Shown: piece after piece, positions 1 through 6,144 of the stretch
Numbering within the stretch: position 1 is the first letter of the stretch
How the letters are laid out: each line of letters opens with the position of its first letter
Origin: an uncultured Eubacteriales bacterium
GTDB taxonomy: Bacteria; Bacillota; Clostridia; Monoglobales; Monoglobaceae
NCBI GenBank assembly: GCA_900552305.1
Contig: URZD01000117.1
Span: forward strand, 1-6,854
Direction: 5' to 3'
Length of the DNA: 6,854 bases
Program-made: the position numbers and the translations under genes
Notes under the pieces: generated by a model
Told to the model about the DNA's origin: nothing
The model's database searches: none
What the model saw: only the letters and a program-made list of their open reading frames with translations

Positions 1-1
1 C

Positions 2-2785
2 CCGCTGCAGCTCAACGTGGGCGGAAGGCTGTCAAATACGTTTACGGTAAACGTAACGCCGTACACGGATCCGATATGGATCGAAACAGACAAAACCGAG
101 CTTGACTTTGGCAGTATGCGCTATAAGCACTCGTCAAGCGGCGCGGCAACACCGTCCGCCGACACGCAGTATGTAACGGTTAAGAATATTCACACCGCGG
201 CGGTTGACAACCTTGCCGTATACTTTGACGACGACAGCCTGTTTGAGGTAAAAGAGCCGCTTTCGGCGACCTCTCTTGCGCCGAACTCCGCCGCAACGGT
301 CGGAATCGCGCCCAAAAAGGGCTTGTCTGTCGGAACGCATACCGGCACTCTGACCGTATCGAACGGAGTTACCGCGGCGACGCTTACACTTAAATACACC
401 GTAACAAAGCCGACCCTGCCCGGCAAGCCGTCATTTGAAAAAATGCACTCGCCGACGCCCAAGCCGCTTTCCCTGCTTATACTCGCGCCGGAGGATGACG
501 GCGGCGGGGAGATGCTGCACTATCTGTACACAATCAAGGGACACGGGGATTATACGGACGAAAACGGCGGACAGATTTGGAAGAAATCCAACTCGACCGC
601 GCAATCCGGTAATGAATTTAAAATCAATCCCGCGGGCGAATTTGAAATAGGCAAAACCTATCAAATCGGCGTAAAGGCTGTAACGACCGCCGGCGAGGGT
701 GATTCGGCATGGGGCGAATTTGAGGTATCAGGACCCGCAAATCAACCCGACCCTGTTACAAACGTGCAGGTATATCCCGGCGACGGCAAAATAACCGTAA
801 CATGGGACGCTGTAAACTACTGGGGTGAAAATAAGTACGTTCCGTCATTTATCTGGAGGTTCTATAATCTCTGGCTCAAGTCGGCAAGCGGCGATTATCT
901 CAAATCACATATGCTGCACAATGACAGCTATAACCCAAATCCGGGAACGGAATACACCTTTACCGGACTGACAAACGGAACAGAATATCAGATTGAGATA
1001 TACTCAGGCTCAAGCAATGACGGCGAAAACCCCTCAAACGGCAACTTTGGCGAAACCGTCTATATAAATAATATAATACCGTCAGCGGATACCCAGAGTG
1101 CGCCCTCGCGGCCGAACAATTTTGCGGTAAAAATGAGCTACAAAACGGCAAAGCTCACATGGGCGGCGCCCACTGTGGACGGCGGAGAGGAAATTACAGG
1201 CTATAAGGTTTCCAAGGATGGCGGCGCAACTTGGACAAATGTGGGAAATGCAACCGAGTACACCTTCGCAAATCTTGTTACCGACAGCGAATACGATTTC
1301 AGGGTTTGCGCAGTGAACTCCATGGGTGACGGCGGATACGCAAAAAGCGTACAGACCGCGCCGACAAACCTTACCGCGCCGAGCGGCGGCGAGCTTACCG
1401 TCGGATATAAGCAGCTGGAGCTTGCGTGGAACAGCGTTGACAATGCGACAGGCTATCAGGCGCGCATTGACAGCGGCGAGTGGCAGGACATTGATACGAT
1501 ATTCTATGACGGCAAGCGCCGCTATATCTTTCAAGGACTTGAAAACGGCAGGGAATACACGCTTTACGTTCGCGCAAAGGGCGAGGACAGCACGGGACCT
1601 GTGCTTGAACAGACAGGCGCGCCAAGCTCGGATGCGGCTCCCGCGATTGTGAATCCGCGCATAGAGCCGTTTAACGGCGGTGCAAAGCTGTATTGCGATA
1701 CCCCAAGCGGTCCTGTTATAGCGGAATACAAGCTTGACGGCAGCTATTGGTGGCACGATTTAAAGCCTGACGGCACACTGATAACCGATTTGACCAACGG
1801 CAAAACATATACCGTCGCGGTTTCGGCGCGCATTGACGGCGATAACACCTACAGAACAACCGCATATCTTACGGTTACGCCGCGTAATACTCTGATAGGT
1901 CTGCCCGGCGACCCGACACTTGACGCATATATAGGCGAGGATTATGTAAGGCTTGAATGGGAGGTTGAGGAAACCGCCGCCGCGCCGATAGACTACTTTA
2001 TTATAACGGAATCGTACTATATCTACAACGAGAACGGCGAGGGCGATGAGTATAACGAAACGTACATTGTTTCCCGGAACGAAAGAACATACACCCTGCC
2101 GCGCAGACTTGACACCGGCAGCTACCGAATCTTGGTTACGGCGGTTAACTCTGTAGGAGAATCGTCGTACGGCGATTATGTAAATATATATCCCGAAATG
2201 GTTCTGAAAGGCGACGTCAGAATTATACTGCCGGGCAATCACGGCGACGCAATAAGCTCACCGTTTAAGCTGACGGTAACCTATTTCTATACCGATGAAA
2301 ACGGCAATCCGGTTTCGGAAACCGCCGACATAAGCGCGGACGCAGAATGGAGTTTAAAATCGGCAAACGACCTGATTACATGGAACGGTGAAACTCGGAG
2401 TATAAATATTGGAAAGGATTTGCCCGCGGGTGTGTACGACGCAACCGTCATGGCAAAACGCTCCGGCGCGACCTTTGAACGCACGGTAAAAATTATTGCG
2501 GGAAGCGCCGCGGCGATTTCCGGCGCGGCAAAGACCAAGGGCGGCGTTTCGGTCAAGGTTGACATACCGAAATCCTTCGGCGAGGTTGTTCTTTGCATAA
2601 CCTCCTATGATTCGCGCGGCGCACTCTCCGGAGTTTCAACCGTGAATGTTTCCGCTGATACGCTGACTGACGGAGGTGTATTCGTTCCGTTCAGCTTTGC
2701 GGGCAGCTCTTTCTCCAAGGTTATGCTGCTTGAAAGCACAAAAACGATAACGCCGCTTTGCAGCTCTCTTCCGATTACGGATTAG
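2..2785 (+). CDS. Large extracellular FN3/Ig-like repeat protein, C-terminal part (5' partial)
   Basis: The frame is open from the window edge (codons begin at base 2) to TAG at 2783-2785. The first possible internal start is GTG at 17, but it has no ribosome site and the reading frame continues upstream, so the true N-terminus is outside. Numbering from that GTG, residues ~20-130 form an Ig-like beta domain of the ASH/choice-of-anchor-D kind (ending in a 'GTHTGTLTVS' strand). About six FN3-type domains follow at ~136-240, 245-356, 359-450, 452-535, 541-625 and 626-727, recognised by recurring 'LTW', 'LTNGTEYQIEI' and 'Y.F.V.AVNSMGDG' strands. Residues ~728-830 look like another beta-sandwich. 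The last ~70 residues (VLCITSYDSRGALSGV ... KVMLLESTKTITPLC) resemble a terminal module found on clostridial secreted proteins (recalled, not searched). There is no LPXTG motif, SLH domain or membrane helix in the visible part. Likely role, by inference: cell-surface or secreted binding/scaffold protein; any catalytic domain would lie upstream. Existence is certain; function is unassigned. Confidence 0.9.
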   Translation, partial: PLQLNVGGRLSNTFTVNVTPYTDPIWIETDKTELDFGSMRYKHSSSGAATPSADTQYVTVKNIHTAAVDNLAVYFDDDSLFEVKEPLSATSLAPNSAATVGIAPKKGLSVGTHTGTLTVSNGVTAATLTLKYTVTKPTLPGKPSFEKMHSPTPKPLSLLILAPEDDGGGEMLHYLYTIKGHGDYTDENGGQIWKKSNSTAQSGNEFKINPAGEFEIGKTYQIGVKAVTTAGEGDSAWGEFEVSGPANQPDPVTNVQVYPGDGKITVTWDAVNYWGENKYVPSFIWRFYNLWLKSASGDYLKSHMLHNDSYNPNPGTEYTFTGLTNGTEYQIEIYSGSSNDGENPSNGNFGETVYINNIIPSADTQSAPSRPNNFAVKMSYKTAKLTWAAPTVDGGEEITGYKVSKDGGATWTNVGNATEYTFANLVTDSEYDFRVCAVNSMGDGGYAKSVQTAPTNLTAPSGGELTVGYKQLELAWNSVDNATGYQARIDSGEWQDIDTIFYDGKRRYIFQGLENGREYTLYVRAKGEDSTGPVLEQTGAPSSDAAPAIVNPRIEPFNGGAKLYCDTPSGPVIAEYKLDGSYWWHDLKPDGTLITDLTNGKTYTVAVSARIDGDNTYRTTAYLTVTPRNTLIGLPGDPTLDAYIGEDYVRLEWEVEETAAAPIDYFIITESYYIYNENGEGDEYNETYIVSRNERTYTLPRRLDTGSYRILVTAVNSVGESSYGDYVNIYPEMVLKGDVRIILPGNHGDAISSPFKLTVTYFYTDENGNPVSETADISADAEWSLKSANDLITWNGETRSINIGKDLPAGVYDATVMAKRSGATFERTVKIIAGSAAAISGAAKTKGGVSVKVDIPKSFGEVVLCITSYDSRGALSGVSTVNVSADTLTDGGVFVPFSFAGSSFSKVMLLESTKTITPLCSSLPITD

Positions 2786-2820
2786 CGGTTATACTTTTCG
2801 GTTTCAGCGCCGCTATGGCG

Positions 2821-2925
2821 CGGCAATACGAAAAAACGGCAACACGGCAAAACAGCAACGCAATAATGTAACAGCGTGACAAAACGCCGACACGGCAATG
2901 CGATAATACAACAAAGCGGCGGCAA
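2821..2925. repeat. Intergenic cluster of short imperfect direct repeats (CGGCAA-based)
   Basis: The stretch between the FN3 gene and its terminator is repetitive and non-coding. CGGCAA occurs five times on the + strand, at 2821, 2837, 2845, 2893 and 2920. A longer imperfect direct repeat of 22-24 nt, 40 bp apart, runs 2855-2876 and 2895-2918; its four substitutions are all transitions, plus an AA insertion. ACACGGCAA is exact at 2842-2850 and 2890-2898. Low-complexity drift or a degenerate intergenic repeat family are both possible. A minus-strand reading frame across it gives a Cys/Arg/Val-rich repetitive peptide with no ribosome site, which I take to be spurious. Confidence 0.5.
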
Positions 2926-2955
2926 AACAATTTTGTTTTGCCGCCGCTGTTTTTT
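2915..2955 (+). terminator. Rho-independent terminator after the FN3 protein gene
   Basis: The arms 2915-2930 and 2933-2948 are perfectly complementary over 16 bp (AGCGGCGGCAAAACAA and its complement) with only two bases between them, so a few inner A-T pairs must open to form the loop. G2949 and then six T residues (2950-2955) follow on the + strand. The hairpin lies 130 bp after the FN3 stop. On the minus strand the flank reads TTTGTTGTATT, a weaker U tract, so it could also end transcription from the convergent small gene whose stop is at 3066-3068. Confidence 0.85.
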
Positions 2956-3065
2956 CTGCCGCGCAATATACGCATAACGCTCAGCGCACGCCGCACACAG
3001 CGCATATTATATCAAGAAGTCTCACTTCGCAAGCCTTTTGCCGCAAACCGCGCAACACGCAAAAT

Positions 3066-3482
3066 TCAGCTTGTAAAGTTTTCCAAAAATCCGGTCAGCG
3101 CCGCAATGTTTTCAAGCCTTACGCCCTTTTCAAGCGTTTCATAATCCTGCTCGGACAAATCGCTTGTATATATCCGTTCGTTATATAAAAATTCCTCTTT
3201 TTCGCTGTCACAGGCATACACGCCGAGAGCCTCTCCTTCAAGACGAACCATATAATACTCGGCATTTGTGACAACCGGCGCGTTTGACGCCGCCGGCTCG
3301 CTTTGCTCTGCCGACTCCTCAACTCTTTCAGCCTTCTTTTCCTCATTCGCGGCGCTTACTTCATATGCGCGCTGTTTCTCGTTCATCATTTTTACCGTCA
3401 CTGTATAGCTTAAATACCCCGACGCCGCGGCGGCAACGCACACTACCGCAAAAAGCAGCATAAATTTCCCGATTTTTCTCAT
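3066..3482 (-). CDS. Small membrane-anchored protein with BofC-like C-terminal domain
   Basis: A 138-residue protein is read from ATG at 3482-3480 to TGA at 3068-3066. This start is preferred because it gives a proper membrane-anchor N-terminus (MRKIGKF, then a hydrophobic helix at ~7-28) and follows AGGGGAG, although the 12-nt spacing is long. An in-frame ATG at 3566 would add 28 polar residues and has no ribosome site. After the helix comes a Glu/Ala/Lys-rich linker (~38-70), then a compact C-terminal domain (~75-138) running from YYMVRLEGEALGVY through IYTSDLSEQDYETLEKGV to FLENFTS. That pattern resembles the BofC C-terminal domain family of sporulating Bacillota (short protein, one N-terminal helix, ending 'L..Y/FTS'); this match is from memory. 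In Bacillus, BofC acts between forespore and mother cell in sigma-K checkpoint control, but proteins of this shape are usually uncharacterised, so I do not transfer that role. It is divergent from the PBP gene. The gene is well supported; the family call is moderate. Confidence 0.75.
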   Translation of the reverse strand: MRKIGKFMLLFAVVCVAAAASGYLSYTVTVKMMNEKQRAYEVSAANEEKKAERVEESAEQSEPAASNAPVVTNAEYYMVRLEGEALGVYACDSEKEEFLYNERIYTSDLSEQDYETLEKGVRLENIAALTGFLENFTS

Positions 3483-3599
3483 TTTAATCTCACGCTCCCC
3501 TAACGCATGGACGTCGAACACAGCAATATCGGGTTCAACTCCTGTACGCCTAACAATCTCCGACATAGCGCTGCTGCGCTTTTCGTTCTCTTTAGATTG

Positions 3600-3629
3600 T
3601 TGACAGTTTTTTTATTTTTATACTATACA
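3600..3629 (+). promoter_or_regulatory. Possible upstream promoter with perfect -35 box
   Basis: TTGACA at 3600-3605 matches the sigma-A -35 consensus exactly. The best partner downstream is TATACA at 3624-3629, 18 bp away, a mediocre -10. The same TATACA can instead serve as the -35 of the stronger promoter further downstream, so the two candidates are mutually overlapping. The spacer is almost pure T/A. This could be a second start site for the PBP gene. Confidence 0.35.
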
Positions 3630-3652
3630 AATTCAAATTTATGTGATATAAT
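3624..3652 (+). promoter_or_regulatory. Extended -10 sigma-A promoter for the PBP gene
   Basis: TATAAT at 3647-3652 is a perfect -10 and is preceded by TG at 3644-3645, giving the extended -10 form TGnTATAAT. A four-of-six -35 (TATACA, 3624-3629) sits at the ideal 17-bp spacing. Transcription would begin near 3659, leaving a leader of only about 27 nt before the start codon, with no room for a riboswitch. The region is far more AT-rich than the flanking genes and also lies upstream of the divergent small gene. Confidence 0.75.
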
Positions 3653-3670
3653 AACTATATGTATATATAA

Positions 3671-3678
3671 AAGGAGGG
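3671..3678 (+). promoter_or_regulatory. Ribosome binding site that sets a TTG start
   Basis: AAGGAGGG is a near-perfect Shine-Dalgarno sequence, 7 nt before TTG at 3686-3688. It decides the start: no ATG is close by, and the frame from this TTG gives the expected short cytoplasmic N-terminus (MRKNPYTG) in front of the membrane helix. The TTG at 3682 is in another frame and too close. Confidence 0.85.
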
Positions 3679-3685
3679 ATTTTGT

Positions 3686-4852
3686 TTGAGAAAAAATCCT
3701 TATACGGGAATATTTATTAAATCGTTTCTTATTACGATTATTATAGGAGTTATACTGTTTTCAACTGTCGGCATATGCGCTGTTTTCGGTATGTTTGGCA
3801 ACGTTGACAGTCTGAATATTTCCACCCTTACAATGGACTATTCCTCGCAGATATACTATACGGACTCAAACGGCGACGAAAAGGTCCTTACCACACTTTC
3901 GTCCGAACAAAACCGTGTTTGGGTCGACTTTGAGGATATACCCGACTATCTTAAAGAAGCTATAGTCGCGATAGAGGACGAGCGCTTTTATTCGCACAGG
4001 GGCGTTGACCCGCTGCGTACAACCAAGGCGTTTTTTGTCTTTGTAAAAAACAAAATTACGCGTCAGCCGACCACCTTCGGCGGCAGCACGATTACTCAGC
4101 AGCTTGTCAAAAACCTCACACAAAATACCGACCGCACCGCGGCGCGTAAGATAAAGGAAATTTCACAGGCTGTCAACCTTGAAAAACAGATTTCAAAGGA
4201 CAAGATTCTTGAGCTGTACCTCAACTCTATATACCTTTCCCAGGATTGCAACGGCGTCCAGACCGCCTCGCGCAAGTTCTTTGGCAAGTCCGTTTCGGAG
4301 CTTGACCTTGCGGAGTGCGCGTCAATTGCGGGAATAACGCAGTACCCGACACTTTACGACCCTCTTGTACACCCCGACAAAAACAAGGAAAAGCAGGAGG
4401 TCGTACTCAAAAAGATGCTGGATCTGGGCAAAATCAGCCAGGAGGAATACGATTCAGCCATTTCGGAAAAGCTCGAATTTCACGAATCCGACGTGAACGA
4501 TTCGGGAGACTCTTCCGTAAATTCGTACTTTGTGGATCAGCTTATATATGACATAACCGACGAGCTTATCGAAAAGGGTTACACAAAGACTCTTGCAAGC
4601 AAGATGATTTACTCCGGCGGACTTAAAATCACCGCTACAATCGACCCAAAAATTCAGGATATAATGGAAACCGTTTACGAAAACACTGACAATTTTCCGT
4701 TTTCCACAGGCGATGTTCATGCACAGTCGGCAATGGTTGTCATAGATCCGTACACAGGCGGAATCAAGGGAATTGTCGGCGGCATCGGCAAAAAGGACGG
4801 CAGCCTTGTCCTTAACCGCGCGTCACAGACCGTCAGCCCGGCTCTACCATAA
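3686..4852 (+). CDS. PBP 5' fragment: membrane anchor and GT51 glycosyltransferase domain
   Basis: This frame encodes 388 residues. A cytoplasmic stub is followed by a membrane helix (~9-36). The GT51 peptidoglycan glycosyltransferase domain spans ~75-250 with every signature in order: EDERFYSHRG with the catalytic Glu at 97, GGSTITQQLVKNL at 132-144, RKIKE at 154-158 with the second conserved Glu at 158, and ILELYLN at 174-180. A linker region follows (SGGLKITATIDPKIQ, ~310-324), then the beginning of the transpeptidase domain (AMVVIDPYTGGIKGIVGG, ~349-366). The last five residues (SPALP) are out-of-frame readthrough ending at TAA. If the frameshift is real, the product would be a membrane-bound glycosyltransferase able to extend glycan strands but with no SxxK motif, hence no cross-linking and no penicillin target. 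Confidence 0.8.
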   Translation: MRKNPYTGIFIKSFLITIIIGVILFSTVGICAVFGMFGNVDSLNISTLTMDYSSQIYYTDSNGDEKVLTTLSSEQNRVWVDFEDIPDYLKEAIVAIEDERFYSHRGVDPLRTTKAFFVFVKNKITRQPTTFGGSTITQQLVKNLTQNTDRTAARKIKEISQAVNLEKQISKDKILELYLNSIYLSQDCNGVQTASRKFFGKSVSELDLAECASIAGITQYPTLYDPLVHPDKNKEKQEVVLKKMLDLGKISQEEYDSAISEKLEFHESDVNDSGDSSVNSYFVDQLIYDITDELIEKGYTKTLASKMIYSGGLKITATIDPKIQDIMETVYENTDNFPFSTGDVHAQSAMVVIDPYTGGIKGIVGGIGKKDGSLVLNRASQTVSPALP

Positions 4853-5931
4853 AGCCGATTGCAGTCTATGCGCCCGCGTTTGACTCAAAACTGATAAAGG
4901 CGTCCGACATCTACACCGACAAGGCTATCAATTACAACGGCTGGACGCCGCGAAACTACGACTATAAATACCGCGGCAACGTCACGGTACGTTATGCGCT
5001 GCGCCAATCGCTTAACACCATTCCTGTGCAGATTTTAAACAAGCTCGGCGTGAATAAATCATTCCGCTTTCTTACAAATGACCTCGGCGTTACCTCTCTT
5101 GTCAGCAGCATGGAGGGCAAAGACGGCAAAATTTACTCCGACATCGGTCTTTCGCAGCTCGCACTGGGCGGTCTTACGAACGGAATCTCTGTTACGGAGC
5201 TTACCGCCGCCTACACGCCGTTTGTAAACAGAGGTATTTACACCAAGCCGTACAGCTTTACCGAGGTTTTGGACGCGGACGGAAACGAGCTTTTAAGCCA
5301 TGAGCCGGAATCCGACATTGCGATGTCAGAGCAAACCGCATATATTATGTCAATGCTTCTTCACGAGGTAGTCACAAGCGGCACGGGAACGGCGGCGCGG
5401 CTGCCGTCCGGAATGTTCGCCGCCGGAAAAACCGGTACGACCTCCGACAACAACGACCGCTGGTTTGTGGGATATACGCAGAACTATGTCGCGGGAGTCT
5501 GGTACGGCTACGATCAGCCGCAAACGATTAAGGCGCGTTCAAATCCGTGTATACCGGTATGGAAGAATATCATGTCGCAAATCAATGCGGGACTGCCGAA
5601 TAAAACGCCTACAAAGCCGTCGGGCATTGTTTCGGTGTCCTACTGTGCGGAAACAGGACTTGCCGCGGGCAGTCACTGTACCGCAGTCGAATCATTCTGG
5701 TTTACAAACGATAACAAGCCGTCAAGAGTCTGCTCCTCAAAGCACGCGAGTGCGGAGGATGAATCCGCGGCGGAGGAATCGGGTGAAAAGGGCGAAAACG
5801 CCGCTGCCGAAAACACCGTCAGCGAGCCGAACGGCACTGCGCCGACCGACACAGCCGCACCCGGGACGGACGCCGCAGCGGGCGGCAGCAGCGGAGCAGG
5901 CAGCACGGGCAGCGCTGCCGCCGCGCAGTAA
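4831..5931 (+). CDS. PBP 3' fragment: transpeptidase domain and low-complexity tail
   Basis: In the second frame the catalytic motifs of a penicillin-binding transpeptidase appear in the usual order: SxxK as STIK (4843-4854), SxN as SLN (5008-5016) and KTG as KTGT (5428-5439, followed by TSDNNDRWFVGYT). A cysteine-containing segment follows (SYCAETGLAAGSHC ... VCSSKH), of the sort seen at the end of many clostridial class A PBPs. The final ~60 residues (from ~5750) are an Ala/Glu/Gly/Ser/Thr-rich tail, presumably disordered and exposed outside the cell. There is no credible independent start: GTG at 5026 lies after both SxxK and SLN, so any reinitiated product would be inactive. This fragment is therefore meaningful only as the continuation of the gene beginning at 3686. 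Confidence 0.75.
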   Translation, partial: RQPGSTIKPIAVYAPAFDSKLIKASDIYTDKAINYNGWTPRNYDYKYRGNVTVRYALRQSLNTIPVQILNKLGVNKSFRFLTNDLGVTSLVSSMEGKDGKIYSDIGLSQLALGGLTNGISVTELTAAYTPFVNRGIYTKPYSFTEVLDADGNELLSHEPESDIAMSEQTAYIMSMLLHEVVTSGTGTAARLPSGMFAAGKTGTTSDNNDRWFVGYTQNYVAGVWYGYDQPQTIKARSNPCIPVWKNIMSQINAGLPNKTPTKPSGIVSVSYCAETGLAAGSHCTAVESFWFTNDNKPSRVCSSKHASAEDESAAEESGEKGENAAAENTVSEPNGTAPTDTAAPGTDAAAGGSSGAGSTGSAAAAQ

Positions 5932-6060
5932 GAATTATGTTTGTGTATAATTTTACTGCATAACCGACAATTCAATATGCGGCTGAAAAATCCGCGCAAA
6001 AGTTTTTTCGTTACGGATTTTCGCCATGCAATAATACGGTAAAATAAAAAACTCAAAAAA

Positions 6061-6116
6061 AAGAACCGACCCCCAAAAGTCAGACCAAAAATCTAACAAT
6101 TAGGGGGTCGGTTTTT
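6061..6116. terminator. Bidirectional terminator between convergent PBP and clpC genes
   Basis: AACCGACCCCC (6064-6074) pairs perfectly with GGGGGTCGGTT (6103-6113), and the stem extends outward through G6063-T6114 and two A-T pairs. The 28-nt interior holds a second weak pairing (GTCAGA at 6079-6084 with TCTAAC at 6092-6097, one mismatch). On the + strand the stem ends in TTTTT (6112-6116). On the minus strand it runs into CTTTTTTTT with further T-rich sequence. It lies 130 bp after the PBP stop and about 30 bp after the clpC stop, so it probably ends both transcripts. The unusually long interior and the sequence resemble the end of an IS3/IS150-type element (see findings). Confidence 0.75.
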
Positions 6117-6118
6117 CG

Positions 6119-6138
6119 TGCGGCGCATATGCGCCGCA
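6119..6138. repeat. 20-bp perfect palindrome downstream of clpC
   Basis: TGCGGCGCAT (6119-6128) is followed directly by its exact reverse complement (6129-6138), with CATATG at the centre. As RNA it would form a GC-rich hairpin with a four-base loop. It lies 6 bp beyond the clpC stop and just before the larger bidirectional terminator. A T run (6142-6146) follows on the + strand after GCC. It may be an auxiliary terminator or mRNA-stabilising hairpin; a dimeric protein binding site is also possible. Confidence 0.6.
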
Positions 6139-6144
6139 GCCTTT

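Larger units (their letters stand above)
3686..5931 (+). pseudogene. Class A (bifunctional) penicillin-binding protein gene, frameshifted
   Basis: One class A PBP gene (PBP1A/PonA type) is split over two frames. The first frame runs from TTG 3686 to TAA 4850-4852. The second is open through 4831 and ends at TAA 5929-5931. The change of frame falls at about 4829-4835, between NRASQ and RQPGSTIKP, a block that is continuous in homologues. Typical family members have two residues between that Gln and Arg; here only two bases (AC) remain. Adding one CCGT copy at 4830-4833 restores NRASQTVRQPGSTIKP and gives an intact 749-residue protein, a normal length for the family. No slippery heptamer is visible, so programmed frameshifting is unlikely. 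The intact enzyme would polymerise lipid II glycan strands and cross-link peptides outside the membrane. All downstream transpeptidase motifs are intact, so the lesion is either recent or a sequencing/assembly error. Confidence 0.85.

Noticed and set aside
1082..1756. 224-residue minus-strand frame inside the FN3 gene
   Set aside because: Shadow of the coding strand: Arg/Cys/Ala-rich, no ribosome site, no recognisable motif.
2807..2821. GCGCC-GCTAT-GGCGC hairpin just after the FN3 stop
   Set aside because: A five-pair stem with no T run after it; the real terminator is at 2915-2955.
2775..3005. 76-residue minus-strand reading frame across the repeat region
   Set aside because: Cys/Arg/Val-rich repetitive peptide from simple repeats; it overlaps the terminator, lacks a ribosome site and looks like nothing known.
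3016..3028. Small inverted repeat GAAGT-CTC-ACTTC as terminator of the small minus-strand gene
   Set aside because: Only five pairs, a three-base loop, low GC and no T tract in the minus direction.
3529..3550. tRNA T-arm-like sequence (GGGTTCAACTCCTGTACGCC) on the + strand
   Set aside because: The T loop looks right, but one stem pair fails, no matching 5' acceptor (GGCGT...) is found upstream, no anticodon or D arm can be drawn, and no CCA follows.
3483..3566. 28-residue N-terminal extension of the small minus-strand protein from ATG 3566
   Set aside because: It would place a polar segment before the membrane helix, has no ribosome site upstream, and the internal ATG at 3482 gives a normal anchor.
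4823..4840. Programmed -1 frameshift in the PBP gene
   Set aside because: No slippery heptamer (X XXY YYZ) or A/T run is present, programmed shifting is not known for class A PBPs, and a -1 shift would leave one residue too few before RQPGS.
5984..6022. Hairpin AAAATCCG...CGGATTTT as another terminator
   Set aside because: An 8-bp stem with a 19-nt loop and no clean T run on either strand; the palindrome at 6061-6116 is a much better terminator.
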